From positions 28,868-92,867 of the forward strand of contig JACQEP010000025.1 in assembly GCA_016200485.1 (NCBI GenBank): a stretch of 64,000 nt of DNA. The letters run 5' to 3'. The notes below the pieces were generated by a model. It was not told where the DNA came from. It searched no databases and saw only the letters and a list, made by a program, of their open reading frames with translations. Numbering within the stretch: the stretch's first letter is position 1; every line of letters starts with the position of its first letter. This DNA is from Gammaproteobacteria bacterium (GTDB lineage Bacteria > Pseudomonadota > Gammaproteobacteria > Tenderiales > Tenderiaceae). Positions 27,401 to 37,590 of the stretch are shown here, piece after piece. Made by a program: the position numbers and the translations under genes.

Positions 27401-27688
27401 CTATGACTCCTTCGTCGCGGAGCGAGTGTGCGTCAAGCGGCGCTCAACGTGTTTCATGCCTTTCTTCAGCTTGCTGATTTCTCGCTTCAGCCGAATAATC
27501 ACACCCACACTACCGAGCAAGCCTAATATTGCACCTGTCCCCAGCGTCAGCATTAACGCCAAGGACAATGGCAAATCCCAACTCCCAAAATAATAATTGA
27601 GATGCACCACTTGCGAATTGAGAACGGAAAAACTAATCCCGACCAATAATATGAAGGCCAGGAAGATCAGGGTGAAGATACGTGTCAT
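27401..27688 (-). CDS. lapA: lipopolysaccharide assembly protein A (LapA/YciS domain)
   Basis: 95-residue inner-membrane protein with two helices (about 4-22 and 42-65) and a basic coiled-coil tail ('VIIRLKREISKLKKGMKHVERRL'). The first helix region 'VLNSQVVHLNYYFGSWDLPLSLALMLTLGTGAILG' is the LapA signature. It works with LapB; the gene order ihfB-lapA-lapB is conserved in gammaproteobacteria. Confidence 0.92.
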   Translation of the reverse strand: MTRIFTLIFLAFILLVGISFSVLNSQVVHLNYYFGSWDLPLSLALMLTLGTGAILGLLGSVGVIIRLKREISKLKKGMKHVERRLTHTRSATKES

Positions 27689-27718
27689 ACCTTACGCCCC
27701 TCCGAGGACACCTGAAAT

Positions 27719-28027
27719 TTAATTGTCGGTAATGGGAACTCGGGTAACACTTTCGTTAACCCGCTCCCGCATTTCCTTACCCGGTTTGAAGTGGGGGACG
27801 TATTTTCCGGTCAAGGGCACCGATTCACCCGTTTTAGGATTACGTCCTACACGCGGCGGACGGAAGTGCAGTGAAAAACTACCAAATCCCCGGATCTCGA
27901 TGCGATCCCCGGTGGCCAAGGTTAGAGCCATTTGCTCAATCATGGTTTTGATAGCGAATTCAACGTCTTTCGAAGTCAAATGACTCTGACGTTGCGACAA
28001 AATTTCGATCAGCTCAGATTTTGTCAT
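27719..28027 (-). CDS. ihfB: integration host factor subunit beta
   Basis: 102-residue DNA-bending protein of the HU/IHF family. It starts '[23 protein letters not shown]' and carries the arm signature '[31 protein letters not shown]' (about 44-74) with the Pro at the tip that intercalates into DNA. It follows rpsA, as in E. coli and Pseudomonas. It has its own promoter (28080-28109) after the rpsA terminator, so it can be expressed apart from rpsA. Confidence 0.95.
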   Translation of the reverse strand: MTKSELIEILSQRQSHLTSKDVEFAIKTMIEQMALTLATGDRIEIRGFGSFSLHFRPPRVGRNPKTGESVPLTGKYVPHFKPGKEMRERVNESVTRVPITDN

Positions 28028-28079
28028 TATTAGTCTTCCCCTGGTTGCTAGGGGCCAGAATCACCCCCTTGGTCAAGCT

Positions 28080-28109
28080 ATAATACTGATAAGACAAGTG
28101 TTTTCGCAA
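28080..28109 (-). promoter_or_regulatory. sigma70-type promoter of ihfB
   Basis: On the minus strand: TTGCGA (28109-28104), an 18-base spacer and TATTAT (28085-28080). It lies just downstream of the rpsA terminator and about 50 bases upstream of the ihfB ATG, which is the expected place. Confidence 0.5.
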
Positions 28110-28119
28110 CTCCCCCCTG

Positions 28120-28147
28120 AAAAAAAAGCCGGTCACTGGGACCGGCT
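28120..28147 (-). terminator. Rho-independent terminator of rpsA
   Basis: On the minus strand AGCCGGTC (28147-28140), loop CCAGT, GACCGGCT (28134-28127), then eight Ts (28127-28120). It starts 15 bases after the rpsA stop codon. Confidence 0.9.
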
Positions 28148-28161
28148 CCGGGTTGGTGCGA

Positions 28162-29841
28162 TTAGACGTTCTGTTCGCCCTGAGTTTCCATCTTTTCTTT
28201 AAGGATATCACCCAGGGTAGTGGAGCCAACACCGCCGCGAGTGTATTCCTGAATTGCTTCGGCCTCTTCGTCACTATCTTTAGCCTTGATCGACAGCATG
28301 ATAGTACGGTTCTTGCGATCAACGCCAATGAACTTGGCTTCAACCGCATCCCCCACGTTCAGCAGCGTACGCATATCTTCGACATGCTCACGCGACAATT
28401 CAGAAGCGCGCAGATGACCTTCCACGCCTTCTGTCAGTGTGATCACGGCACCCTTGGCGTCAACTTCAGCGACCACGCCTTTCACGATGGTGCCTTTTGG
28501 ATGCTCACCAACATACTGGGAGAATGGATCCTGATCCAGCTGCTTGATACCCAGCGAAATACGCTCGCGCTCAGGATCGATTGCCAGAATGACGGACTCG
28601 AGTTCATCGCCCTTCTTGTATTTACGAACGGCGTCTTCACCGGTCTCATTCCAGGAAATATCAGACAAGTGCAGCAGGCCGTCGATGCCGCCTTCCAGAC
28701 CAACGAAAATACCGAAATCGGTGATCGACTTGATTACGCCCTTGATCTTCTCGCCCTTGTTATGGGTGACCGAGAAGGATTCCCACGGATTCATCTGGCA
28801 CTGCTTCATGCCCAGAGAAATACGGCGACGCTCTTCGTCGATATCCAGCACCATAACTTCAACTTCGTCGCCAACGTGTACAACCTTGGACGGATGGATG
28901 TTCTTGTTGGTCCAATCCATTTCAGAAACGTGTACCAGACCTTCAACACCTTGTTCGATCTCAACAAAGCAACCGTAATCAGCAATGTTGGTGACTTTGC
29001 CGAACATGCGGGTACCTACTGGGTAACGGCGCGAAATTGCAGACCATGGGTCATCGCCCAACTGCTTGAGACCCAGAGAAACGCGTTGACGCTCTTTGTC
29101 GAACTTCAATACTTTAACGGTGATTTCGTCACCGACATTGACGATTTCTGACGGCTGACGTACACGACGCCATGCCATATCGGTGATATGCAACAGACCA
29201 TCAATACCGCCCAGATCAATGAAAGCGCCGTAATCGGTGAGGTTCTTGACCACACCCTTGATGACTTGGCCTTCGACCAGATTGTCGAGCAGCACTTGAC
29301 GCTCGGCGCTACCTTCTTTCTCAACCACAGCGCGGCGTGACACAACAACATTGTTACGGCGGCGATCCAGTTTGACAACCTTGAATTCAAGGGTCTTGCC
29401 TTCAAGATGCGCTGCATCGCGCACGGGACGTACATCAACCAAAGAACCGGGGAGGAAGGCGCGGATACCGCTCATTTCGACAGTGTAGCCGCCTTTGACC
29501 TTGCCGGTGATGACACCGATCACGGCCGTAGATTCGTTCATTGCTTTCTCGAGATCAACCCAAGCCTGGGCGCGCACGGCTTTTTCACGTGACAAGCGAG
29601 TTTCGCCGTAACCGTCTTCAACGGTTTCCAGAGCGACTTCGATTTCGTCACCGACGTTAACATTGACTTTACCGGTTTCGTTGTAGAACTGTTCGACCGG
29701 GATTGCGCTGTCTGATTTCAAACCGGCATTAACAACGACGACGTTGTCATCGATGCTCAATACAGTCGCGCGCAAAATTGCGCCAGGCTGCATGCGCTCG
29801 TTAACCAGACTTTCCTCAAGAAGTTTTGCAAAGCTTTCCAT
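28162..29841 (-). CDS. rpsA: 30S ribosomal protein S1
   Basis: RNA-binding protein that brings mRNA to the 30S subunit. From the ATG at 29841 ('[12 protein letters not shown]') it is 559 residues, the E. coli length. It holds six S1 repeats; the last four carry the standard pattern, for example '[27 protein letters not shown]', '[28 protein letters not shown]' and '[28 protein letters not shown]'. The frame stays open 52 codons upstream to 29997, but that part is the untranslated leader between cmk and rpsA, and residue 53 is the conserved start. Confidence 0.97.
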   Translation of the reverse strand: MESFAKLLEESLVNERMQPGAILRATVLSIDDNVVVVNAGLKSDSAIPVEQFYNETGKVNVNVGDEIEVALETVEDGYGETRLSREKAVRAQAWVDLEKAMNESTAVIGVITGKVKGGYTVEMSGIRAFLPGSLVDVRPVRDAAHLEGKTLEFKVVKLDRRRNNVVVSRRAVVEKEGSAERQVLLDNLVEGQVIKGVVKNLTDYGAFIDLGGIDGLLHITDMAWRRVRQPSEIVNVGDEITVKVLKFDKERQRVSLGLKQLGDDPWSAISRRYPVGTRMFGKVTNIADYGCFVEIEQGVEGLVHVSEMDWTNKNIHPSKVVHVGDEVEVMVLDIDEERRRISLGMKQCQMNPWESFSVTHNKGEKIKGVIKSITDFGIFVGLEGGIDGLLHLSDISWNETGEDAVRKYKKGDELESVILAIDPERERISLGIKQLDQDPFSQYVGEHPKGTIVKGVVAEVDAKGAVITLTEGVEGHLRASELSREHVEDMRTLLNVGDAVEAKFIGVDRKNRTIMLSIKAKDSDEEAEAIQEYTRGGVGSTTLGDILKEKMETQGEQNV

Positions 29842-29975
29842 TGATGGTTTACCTTTTCCTCGCCGGGACTGACGTCCTGACTTTGATTGCTGTTGCACCG
29901 CAAGAATGCGGTGTGTGTTTATCATCGGTCTGGCGTTGCCAGACCCCCGTAGTAATATTGCGTAACGCGTGTGCC

Positions 29976-30662
29976 CTAACCTGAAACCTGCTGCCAAAGT
30001 GCCTTCACCCGCGCCAATACTTCGGCTACGGGTACACCGGAGGTATCCACCACAACGGCATCTGCCGCCGGCATCAGCGGGGCTACCGCCCGCTCCTTAT
30101 CGCGCGCATCGCGCTGGGCAAGTTCCTGATAAAGGGCCGCCATATTAACATTAACCCCCTTTTCCTTCAACTGCTTATGGCGCCTGGAGACGCGCTCATC
30201 CAGACTTGCAGTCAGGAAGATTTTAAGCTTGGCATCCGGAAACACTACTGTTCCCATGTCACGGCCATCGGCCACCAGTCCCGGTGGCTGACAGAAGGCC
30301 CGTTGCCGCTCCAGCAGCGCACTGCGCACCATAGGAATCACGGCCACCTTCGAGGCATCATTACCACACTCCTCGCTACGGATGACATCGGTAACTTCTT
30401 CTCCCTCAAGGAAAATTCGGGTCGTGGCGCCGGTGTCGTCGCCCGTAAACTGGACATCCAGGTGGGCCGCCAGGGTTTCCAGCCCCACCGCGTCCCCAAA
30501 GGGAATCGAATGCCAGCGTGCGGCAAGTCCCACCAGGCGGTAAAGCGCTCCACTATCCAGAAAATGCCAATCCAGATCCTGGGCCAGAAGACGGCTAATC
30601 GTGCCTTTGCCCGATCCGCCAGGACCATCGATGGTAATTACCGGGGGTTTTTCTTCTATCAT
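29976..30662 (-). CDS. cmk: cytidylate kinase
   Basis: Phosphorylates CMP/dCMP with ATP; 228 residues. It has the P-loop '[19 protein letters not shown]' (about 9-27), '[15 protein letters not shown]', '[29 protein letters not shown]' and '[32 protein letters not shown]' (lid and CMP site). It is 3 bases from the aroA stop and upstream of rpsA, the same order as in E. coli. Confidence 0.96.
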   Translation of the reverse strand: MIEEKPPVITIDGPGGSGKGTISRLLAQDLDWHFLDSGALYRLVGLAARWHSIPFGDAVGLETLAAHLDVQFTGDDTGATTRIFLEGEEVTDVIRSEECGNDASKVAVIPMVRSALLERQRAFCQPPGLVADGRDMGTVVFPDAKLKIFLTASLDERVSRRHKQLKEKGVNVNMAALYQELAQRDARDKERAVAPLMPAADAVVVDTSGVPVAEVLARVKALWQQVSG

Positions 30663-30665
30663 GGC

Positions 30666-31976
30666 TTAACCCTTGATCTCCAAGCCTGCGCCACGCGCCA
30701 GCTGAATAAAACCCGGAAACGAGGTCGCCACATTGGCACAATCGTTGATAACGACCTCTCCTTCCGCCCGCAGTGCCGCCATGGCAAAGGACATGGCGAT
30801 CCGGTGATCACCATGACTATCGATCTCGGCACCTCGCAGACCACCGCCCTGTATCATGATCCCATCCGCTGTCGGGCGAGCGTCAATACCCATTTTGAGC
30901 AGCCCATCGGCCATCACCTGAATCCGGTCACTTTCTTTCACCCGTAGTTCTTCGGCACCGGTCAACACGGTTTGGCCTTCGGCGCAGGCCGCTGCCACGA
31001 ACAGTGACGGAAATTCATCAATCGCCAGCGGCACCAATTCTTCCGGAATTTGAATACCACGCAACTTAGATGCACAGATACGGATATCGGCCACCGGTTC
31101 GCCTCCGACTTCACGCTCATTCATGACTTCGATATTGGCACCCATCAAACGCAAAATATCGATCACACCCGTACGTGTCGGATTGATGCCCACATGTTCG
31201 AGTACGATGTCTGAACCGGGCGCGATGCTGGCACCGACCATGAAAAATGCGGCAGACGAAATATCGGCCGGTACATCAATCGCCGTCGCCTTGAGTTTGC
31301 CGCCACCGACCACACAGGCAGTCGCACCACGACGTTCCACAGGATAACCAAATCCTGTCAACATACGTTCGGTATGATCGCGCGTCGGCGCAGGTTCGGT
31401 AATGCAGGTTTTTCCTTCGGCATACAAACCTGCCAATAACAGCGATGACTTCACCTGTGCACTGGCCATCGGCATGATGTAGTCAATGCCTTTGAGTTTG
31501 GCGTTGGCCTGGATATGTAAAGGTGGCGTTCCTTTTTCTGTCGCATCGATCCGCGCGCCCATTTTTGCCAGCGGATCAGTGACGCGCCGCATCGGCCGTT
31601 TTGACAGAGAGGCATCGCCGATCATTTCAACTTCAACACCAGCACCCGCCAGCAACCCCGCCATCAATCGCATCGAGGTGCCGGAATTACCTAAATCCAG
31701 TGCCTTGCTTGGGCGCTTTAGCCCATGCATACCAACACCATGGATCGTGACGCGACCTTGATCCGGTCCTTCGATCTTGACCCCCATATCGCGAAACGCG
31801 CGCAAGGTACAAAGACTGTCTTCGCCTTCCAGGAATCCGGTAACGTGAGTCACGCCTTCCGCCAGCGCACCCAACATAATCGAACGATGGGAGATGGATT
31901 TATCGCCAGGCACGCGTACCCGGCCATTCAGGGCACCGCCTGGCTTCACAAAAAAACGAACGTTTGATCCACTCAT
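30666..31976 (-). CDS. aroA: 3-phosphoshikimate 1-carboxyvinyltransferase (EPSP synthase)
   Basis: Sixth step of the shikimate pathway; 436 residues in two inside-out alpha/beta domains. It has 'VRVPGDKSISHRSIMLGALA' (about 20-40), 'LDLGNSGTSMRLMAGLLAG' (PEP binding), 'RVTDPLAKMGARID', and 'LRVKESDRIQVMADGLLKMG' and 'DSHGDHRIAMSFAMAAL' near the C-terminus. The pattern 'GNSGTSMRL' with Ser resembles class II (Agrobacterium CP4-like) rather than the E. coli 'GNAGTAMR', so a class II enzyme is likely. It is 3 bases upstream of cmk. Confidence 0.95.
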   Translation of the reverse strand: MSGSNVRFFVKPGGALNGRVRVPGDKSISHRSIMLGALAEGVTHVTGFLEGEDSLCTLRAFRDMGVKIEGPDQGRVTIHGVGMHGLKRPSKALDLGNSGTSMRLMAGLLAGAGVEVEMIGDASLSKRPMRRVTDPLAKMGARIDATEKGTPPLHIQANAKLKGIDYIMPMASAQVKSSLLLAGLYAEGKTCITEPAPTRDHTERMLTGFGYPVERRGATACVVGGGKLKATAIDVPADISSAAFFMVGASIAPGSDIVLEHVGINPTRTGVIDILRLMGANIEVMNEREVGGEPVADIRICASKLRGIQIPEELVPLAIDEFPSLFVAAACAEGQTVLTGAEELRVKESDRIQVMADGLLKMGIDARPTADGIMIQGGGLRGAEIDSHGDHRIAMSFAMAALRAEGEVVINDCANVATSFPGFIQLARGAGLEIKG

Positions 31977-32004
31977 TGAAACTCTATCTCTTGGAATATT
32001 TACT

Positions 32005-32201
32005 CACCACAGAGGCACAGAGTACACAGAGTGGTTACCATTCGTAAGCAGAAAATACCTTGCTTCATCTCAAATACATTATTGCAACACAGAAAACTGC
32101 ATCTATTTAAGCTTCTATTACCTGCCACACTCTACACTTCTCATTACCTCAAATAACTCGGCACCATCAAAATCTCTGTGTTCTCGATGTCTCTGTGGTA
32201 A
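32005..32201. repeat. inverted-repeat element, family A-like copy 6 (divergent)
   Basis: Left arm 'ACCACAGAGGCACAGAGTAC' and right arm 'TCTCTGTGTTCTCGATGTCT' then CTGTGGTA bracket about 150 AT-rich bases between aroA and tyrA. The arms resemble the inner arm pair ('AACCACGAAGG' type) of family A rather than its outer CGCGGAGACGC arm. No gene was seen inside. Confidence 0.6.
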
Positions 32202-32219
32202 ATAATCAATAAATCCAGA

Positions 32220-33089
32220 TTAATTCTCGAGCTGTTTCGCGTAACGGTCACGCGCGTCTTTGGCACGACGAAAAACGGATTCCAGTGCCGCACCATTACC
32301 ATCGCGCACGGAACGCGTAAGCTCGGCAAGGTCCTCTGAATAATGTGCCAGTACTTTGAGAATTGCTTCCCGATTGGCAAGGCAAATATCGCGCCACATC
32401 AATGGATCACTGGAGGCAATGCGGGTAAAGTCACGAAACCCGCCAGCGGCAAAGCGGAAAATTTCTTCGCTTTCATCCATCCCCACCAACGAGTCCACCA
32501 ACCCAAAGGCTAACAGATGCGGCAAATGACTGGTTGCGGCCAGAACCTCATCATGATGCTCAACGTTCATTTCTTCGACCACGGCACCGGTTTGTTCCCA
32601 CATCTGGCGCACTTTGGCTACCGCACCAGGCGCCGACTCCGGCACAGGGGTCAGAATCACTCGCCGCTTATGAAACAATTCCGTAAATGATGCTTCAACT
32701 CCGCTTTTTTCCGTGCCTGCGATAGGATGTCCAGGCACAAAGCCTGCCGGCAAACGCCGAAATGCAGCGCGAGCAGCAGCCACAACACTGGCTTTGGCAC
32801 TGCCGACATCAGTAATGATTGCATCATCGGCGACATGACCTGCCATGGCGCGAAAACACATTTCCATTGCACCCAAAGGTACTGCCAGCACTACAACATC
32901 AGCGCCTTGAACCGCGGTTGCGATGTCGGTGCTGGCACGATCAATCACGCCCAACTCAAGCGCACGTTGTAATTGAGATTGATCGCGAGCACAGCCAACC
33001 ACTTCCTGGCAATAACCGGCCGCCTTTAGCGCCCGCGCCAGCGAACCGCCGATCAAGCCTACGCCAATAATGGTCAGTTGTCTGATCAT
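32220..33089 (-). CDS. tyrA: prephenate dehydrogenase
   Basis: Oxidises prephenate to 4-hydroxyphenylpyruvate on the way to tyrosine; 289 residues. Rossmann motif 'TIIGVGLIGGSLARALKAAG' is at the N-terminus, then 'DVVVLAVPLGAME', 'ITDVGSAKASVV', 'FVPGHPIAGTEKSGVEAS' (prephenate-binding) and 'ATSHLPHLLAFGLVDSL'. No fused chorismate mutase or aroA, unlike E. coli or Pseudomonas. In this cluster it sits between DAHP synthase and aroA, all on the minus strand. Confidence 0.94.
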   Translation of the reverse strand: MIRQLTIIGVGLIGGSLARALKAAGYCQEVVGCARDQSQLQRALELGVIDRASTDIATAVQGADVVVLAVPLGAMEMCFRAMAGHVADDAIITDVGSAKASVVAAARAAFRRLPAGFVPGHPIAGTEKSGVEASFTELFHKRRVILTPVPESAPGAVAKVRQMWEQTGAVVEEMNVEHHDEVLAATSHLPHLLAFGLVDSLVGMDESEEIFRFAAGGFRDFTRIASSDPLMWRDICLANREAILKVLAHYSEDLAELTRSVRDGNGAALESVFRRAKDARDRYAKQLEN

Positions 33090-33115
33090 GATCGATAGCT
33101 AAATCGAGACCTTAC

Positions 33116-34132
33116 TTACAGCTCGCGGCCAACCACTTGGGCAATACCACGCAATTCACCCATCAAGACTTCGAGTTGCTGCGGGCTCAGCGCCTGATCG
33201 GCATCACACCAAGCCTCGGAAGGACAAGGATGCGCTTCGATCAATAAGCCATCGGCACCGGCCGCAATCGCAGCTCGGGACAAAGCAGGCACCATCCACG
33301 CCTTACCACCGGCATGGCTGGGATCAATAATTACCGGCAAATGCGTTTCCAGCTTCAACACTGGGATTGCCGTGACATCCAGCATATTGCGGTAATAAGT
33401 TTCAAAGCTGCGCACACCGCGCTCGCAGAAAATAATATTGTGATTGCCTGCGGCAGCGATATATTCCGCCGACATTAGCCATTCGGAAATCGTCGCCGAC
33501 ATACCTCGCTTTAAGATAACAGGTACTTGTACTTTGCCGACCTCCTTGAGCAGGTCAAAGTTCTGCATGTTGCGGGTACCAATCTGGATCACATCCACGC
33601 CATATTCAAGGAAGGTATCCAGCATTCGCACATCCATTAACTCAGTCACAATCGGCAGCTTGTGTTTGCGCGCTGCGGTCTGGAACATTTCCAGCCCCTT
33701 AACGCCAACACCTTGAAAGGTATAAGGACTGGTGCGTGGTTTAAAGGCGCCACCACGCATCAGACGACAACCGGCCTTGGCCACTGCCGCTGCCGATTTA
33801 TCCATCTGATCCTGGGTTTCGACCGAACAGGGGCCAGCAATGATTTGAATTTGTTTGCCCCCCAACGGGATGCCTTTGATATCGATGATGGTATCTTGCT
33901 TGTGTGATTCACGGGCCACGATCTTGTACGGCTTCATTACCCGCACAACATTTTCGACCATTGGCAACGCTTCGAGCGCCTCTTTATCGATCTTGCGCTC
34001 ATCGCCAATGGCACCAATCACCGTCCGCTGGATACCTCGCGACACATGCGGCTGCATCCCCATGGCGAGCAACTTTTCTTCCACGGCGTGGATCTGCTCG
34101 TCGTTCGCTTCGGATTTCAAAATAATAATCAT
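33116..34132 (-). CDS. 3-deoxy-7-phosphoheptulonate synthase, class I-beta with N-terminal ACT-like domain
   Basis: First step of the shikimate pathway: condenses PEP and erythrose-4-phosphate. The 338 residues comprise an N-terminal ferredoxin/ACT-like domain (about 1-70, 'MIIILKSEANDEQI...RGIQRTVIG') as in Thermotoga DAHP synthase and a barrel with 'IAGPCSVE' (metal Cys), 'MRGGAFKPRTSPYTFQG', 'QIGTRNMQNFDLLK', 'IFCERGVRSFETYYRN', 'IIDPSHAGGK' (metal His), 'LIEAHPCPSEAWCDADQAL' (metal Glu and Asp). All ligands are intact, so this is the working enzyme. A second, altered copy lies at 52738. Confidence 0.95.
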   Translation of the reverse strand: MIIILKSEANDEQIHAVEEKLLAMGMQPHVSRGIQRTVIGAIGDERKIDKEALEALPMVENVVRVMKPYKIVARESHKQDTIIDIKGIPLGGKQIQIIAGPCSVETQDQMDKSAAAVAKAGCRLMRGGAFKPRTSPYTFQGVGVKGLEMFQTAARKHKLPIVTELMDVRMLDTFLEYGVDVIQIGTRNMQNFDLLKEVGKVQVPVILKRGMSATISEWLMSAEYIAAAGNHNIIFCERGVRSFETYYRNMLDVTAIPVLKLETHLPVIIDPSHAGGKAWMVPALSRAAIAAGADGLLIEAHPCPSEAWCDADQALSPQQLEVLMGELRGIAQVVGREL

Positions 34133-34179
34133 TGGGACATCTCCAGATGTGTCTAACTCAATTCAATAAAAATTTAAAG

Positions 34180-35268
34180 TCACAGGACTGCAACCGGGTA
34201 CGATCCCAACACTTTCAACATCGCGGCTTCCTTGCGCAACATATCCAGCGCAGTAGCGACCTTGGCATCAATAGCATGCCCCTCGATATCGACAAAAAAC
34301 ACATAATCCCACATACCGCGTCGTGACGGACGCGATTCAATCCGCGTCATCGAAATACCTGCTTCGGCTAACGGCACCAACAATCGCGCCAAAGCCCCCG
34401 GCCGGTTGGTGGTGGATAATAACAAAGATGTCTTATCCTTGCCGCTGACACCTGGTGATTTACGGCCAATAATCAAAAATCGGGTGGTATTATCAGGCTC
34501 ATCCTCGATATTGGCCACCAACACTTCTAAACCGTAAATTTCAGCCGCTGTTGCTGAGGCAATTGCTGCCGCACCTGCTTCCTCAAACGCTAGACTAGCG
34601 GCCTTGGCATTACTGCTGACCGCAATGCGAGGAATATTTTTAAGCTCCTCATCTAACCATTCCCGACACTGTGCCAACGCCTGCTGATGACCATACACCT
34701 TGGTAATCTTAGAGATATCCATCTCGCGCGCCAGCAAACAGTGATGGATGCGCAGCTCTACTTCACCACAAATCTTCAATGGCGAGTTGAGGAACATATC
34801 CAGGGTATGATTCACCACGCCCTCAGTGGAATTTTCCACGGGCACCACGCCATAATTCGATAATCCGGATTCGACATCGCGGAAGATTTCATCGATGGCA
34901 CCATGCGGCACAGTGACAACGGCATGGCCGAAGTGTTTCAGCGCGGCATCTTGGGAAAATGTGCCTTCAGGGCCTAGAAATGCGATGCGCATTTTCTGTT
35001 CCAGCGCCAGACAGGAAGACATGATTTCGCGAAACAGGCGCGCAATATCTTCATCTGTTAGCGGCCCTTGATTGCGCGCAATCACTTGCCGTAACACCTG
35101 TGCCTCGCGTTCGGCACGATAATAATCCACATCATGACCGACGCCAGACTTAATCTCAGCCACCTGTTGAGCACACCGTCCGCGTTCGTTAATCAAGTGC
35201 TGGATTTGCTCATCAAGCTCATCGATACGCAGCCGGATCCCATCGAGATTTTTCGGTTTATCGGTCAT
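34180..35268 (-). CDS. pheA: bifunctional chorismate mutase / prephenate dehydratase
   Basis: Two steps to phenylpyruvate; 362 residues from the ATG at 35268. AroQ chorismate mutase domain about 5-90 ('RLRIDELDEQIQHLINERGRCAQQVAEIK'), prephenate dehydratase about 95-270 ('IAFLGPEGTFSQDAAL', 'VVPVENSTEGVVNHTLD', 'NTTRFLIIGRK'), and a C-terminal ACT domain ('KTSLLLSTTNRPGALARLL', 'TRIESRPSRRGMWDYVFFVDIEGH') for phenylalanine feedback. The stop of serA is 9 bases upstream. A TTG at 35277 extends the frame but lacks support. Confidence 0.95.
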   Translation of the reverse strand: MTDKPKNLDGIRLRIDELDEQIQHLINERGRCAQQVAEIKSGVGHDVDYYRAEREAQVLRQVIARNQGPLTDEDIARLFREIMSSCLALEQKMRIAFLGPEGTFSQDAALKHFGHAVVTVPHGAIDEIFRDVESGLSNYGVVPVENSTEGVVNHTLDMFLNSPLKICGEVELRIHHCLLAREMDISKITKVYGHQQALAQCREWLDEELKNIPRIAVSSNAKAASLAFEEAGAAAIASATAAEIYGLEVLVANIEDEPDNTTRFLIIGRKSPGVSGKDKTSLLLSTTNRPGALARLLVPLAEAGISMTRIESRPSRRGMWDYVFFVDIEGHAIDAKVATALDMLRKEAAMLKVLGSYPVAVL

Positions 35269-35277
35269 AAACGACAA

Positions 35278-36453
35278 CTACTTCCCTGATGGCAACACGC
35301 GCAACGACAAGACGCCATTAATCGCTTTAATGCGACTCAGCACAGAATCTAACATCTGACCTTCAATATCGATCAAGGTATAAGCGACTTCACCTTTTGA
35401 CTTGTTGATTAGGTCAATAATATTCAACCCGGCCTCAGCCAAAGCAGTGGAAATCTGCCCCACCATATTCGGCACATTGGCATTTGCAATCGCCAGTCGG
35501 GTACCGTCAGTACGCGGCATCATGACTTCAGGAAAGTTCACGGCATTGAGAATATTGCCATTTTCAAGAAAATCTCGTACCTGATCCGCCACCATGACTG
35601 CACAATTATCTTCAGCTTCCTGGGTCGATGCCCCCAGATGGGGTAATGCAATAACCTTTGGATTTCCCTTGAGACGGTTGCTGGGAAAGTCGCAGACATA
35701 GGAATAGAGCCGATCGGCACCCAGCGCATCACAGACCGCCGTCTCGTCAACAATCCCTTCCCTCGCAAAATTCAACACCACAGCGTCTTTCTTCATCAGC
35801 TTGATGCGATCTGCGCTCAACATATTGCGCGTGGCATCCACCAACGGCACATGAAAAGTGACAAAATCCACTTGCCGCAGCAAGTCATCGACACTATGCG
35901 CCTGCTGCACCTTGGCTGATAACTTCCATGCACTTTGGACTGTGATTTGTGGATCGTAACCAATGACTTTCATACCAAGATCTAGCGCCACGTTGGCTAC
36001 TTTGATCCCTATAGCACCGAGGCCAATTACCCCGAGGGTGCGGCCAGGCAACTCAAAACCGGCAAATTTGGCCTTCCCTGCCTCCACTTCTTTGTGCAAT
36101 TTGGCATCGTCTCCTTCCAGCTTGTTAGTGTAATCCCACGCCTGGCATATGTTACGAGCTGCAAGCAACATCCCGGCGACAACCAATTCTTTTACAGCAT
36201 TGGCATTAGCGCCGGGCGCGTTAAACACAGGGATACCGAGCTTGGTCAGCTTATCCACTGGAATATTGTTAACCCCGGCACCCGCTCTGCCGACTGCCTT
36301 TAAGGTGTCAGGAATAGGCATCTCATGCATTTTGAATGAACGCAGCAATATTGCATCCGGATGCTGAATCTCGGAGGCGATTTCATAACGATCGCGTGGC
36401 AATCGATCCAGCCCGATGACCGCAATGTTATTTAGCGTCAATATTTTATACAT
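35278..36453 (-). CDS. serA: D-3-phosphoglycerate dehydrogenase
   Basis: First step of serine synthesis; 391 residues. It has the substrate-binding 'GRAGAGVNNIPVDKLTKLGIPVFNAPGANANAVKELV', NAD site 'TLGVIGLGAIGIKVANVALDLGMKVIGYDP' (about 138-167), 'LNFAREGIVDETAV' and catalytic His in 'ALPHLGASTQEAEDNCA', then a C-terminal ACT domain (about 320-391) for regulation. It lies between serC and pheA on the same strand; serA within this block replaces the hisC position of Pseudomonas. Confidence 0.94.
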   Translation of the reverse strand: MYKILTLNNIAVIGLDRLPRDRYEIASEIQHPDAILLRSFKMHEMPIPDTLKAVGRAGAGVNNIPVDKLTKLGIPVFNAPGANANAVKELVVAGMLLAARNICQAWDYTNKLEGDDAKLHKEVEAGKAKFAGFELPGRTLGVIGLGAIGIKVANVALDLGMKVIGYDPQITVQSAWKLSAKVQQAHSVDDLLRQVDFVTFHVPLVDATRNMLSADRIKLMKKDAVVLNFAREGIVDETAVCDALGADRLYSYVCDFPSNRLKGNPKVIALPHLGASTQEAEDNCAVMVADQVRDFLENGNILNAVNFPEVMMPRTDGTRLAIANANVPNMVGQISTALAEAGLNIIDLINKSKGEVAYTLIDIEGQMLDSVLSRIKAINGVLSLRVLPSGK

Positions 36454-36489
36454 GCCTGCACTCCCTAGCCTGCCGGGTTACTTATTAGA

Positions 36490-37572
36490 TCAACCGTTGC
36501 GTTTTGCGAAATCGGCCATGAATGCAATCAACGTATCGACACCAGACTCCGGCATTGCGTTGTAAATGCTGGCACGCATGCCACCCACCGAGCGATGCCC
36601 CTTGAGTGTCTTCAGACCCGCTTTTGAAGCTTCAGACAGGAACTGAGAATCAAGCTCTGAGTTACGCAAGGTAAACGGCACATTCATCCATGAACGACAT
36701 TTTGGATCGACGGGGTTGCGATAGAAACTGGATTCATCAATGGCCTTGTACAACTTCTCAGCCTTACGCTGATTAATACGCGCCATTGCTTCCAATCCAC
36801 CCTTGCGCTTCAACATATCGAATACCATGCCTGCCAAATACCAAGCATAGGTAGGTGGGGTGTTGTACATCGAATCATTATCCGCATGGATCTTGTAATC
36901 GAGCATCACAGGCGCTTCCGGCAATGCCTGACCGATCAAATCTTCACGCACAATCACCACCGTCAATCCAGCCGGACCAATATTCTTTTGCGCACCAGCG
37001 TAGATCAATCCAAACTTGGTGACATCAATCGGCCGCGAAAGGATGGTCGAGGACATATCCGCAACCAACGGCACATCCCCGGTTTCAGGGATATATGGAA
37101 ACTCGACGCCAGCAATTGTTTCGTTCGGCGTGTAATGAACATAAGCTGCGTCGGCCGATAGCTTCAGCTCATTCTGCATCGGCACCGAAAAGAATTTACT
37201 TGCTTCGGAAGTACCGGCGATATTAACGGTGCAAAAACGCGCCGCTTCTTCGATAGCCTTTTTCGACCAGGCACCGGTATTGATATAATCGGCCTTCTTC
37301 TTGCCGCGCAGCAGATTCATCGGCACCATTGCAAACTGGCTACTGGCACCACCTTGCAGGAACAGCACTTTATAGTTCTTCGGGATCGACATCAAATCGC
37401 GCAAATCGGCTTCGGCCTTTTCCGCGATCGACATGAATTCCTTGTCGCGATGACTCATCTCCATTACCGACATGCCGCTATCATGCCAGTCCAGCATCTC
37501 CTGCTGAGCTTGAATCAATACCTCTTCCGGCAGTACCGCCGGTCCCGCGCTGAAGTTATATACACGTGCCAT
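36490..37572 (-). CDS. serC: phosphoserine aminotransferase
   Basis: PLP enzyme converting 3-phosphohydroxypyruvate to phosphoserine (and acting in PLP synthesis); 360 residues. Start '[19 protein letters not shown]' is the family signature, followed by '[12 protein letters not shown]', '[19 protein letters not shown]', the PLP lysine in '[21 protein letters not shown]' (about 190-210) and '[28 protein letters not shown]' at the end. It is 18 bases downstream of gyrA and 36 upstream of serA. Confidence 0.96.
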   Translation of the reverse strand: MARVYNFSAGPAVLPEEVLIQAQQEMLDWHDSGMSVMEMSHRDKEFMSIAEKAEADLRDLMSIPKNYKVLFLQGGASSQFAMVPMNLLRGKKKADYINTGAWSKKAIEEAARFCTVNIAGTSEASKFFSVPMQNELKLSADAAYVHYTPNETIAGVEFPYIPETGDVPLVADMSSTILSRPIDVTKFGLIYAGAQKNIGPAGLTVVIVREDLIGQALPEAPVMLDYKIHADNDSMYNTPPTYAWYLAGMVFDMLKRKGGLEAMARINQRKAEKLYKAIDESSFYRNPVDPKCRSWMNVPFTLRNSELDSQFLSEASKAGLKTLKGHRSVGGMRASIYNAMPESGVDTLIAFMADFAKRNG

Positions 37573-37590
37573 ATCGTCCCTCTGCCTGCG

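Noticed and set aside
28153..29151. A long plus-strand open frame antisense to rpsA
   Set aside because: It mirrors the codon pattern of the repeated S1 domains; no ribosome site or known family.
29842..29997. A 52-residue N-terminal extension of ribosomal protein S1
   Set aside because: S1 proteins begin at '[12 protein letters not shown]'; the extension has no conserved sequence and falls in the cmk-rpsA leader.
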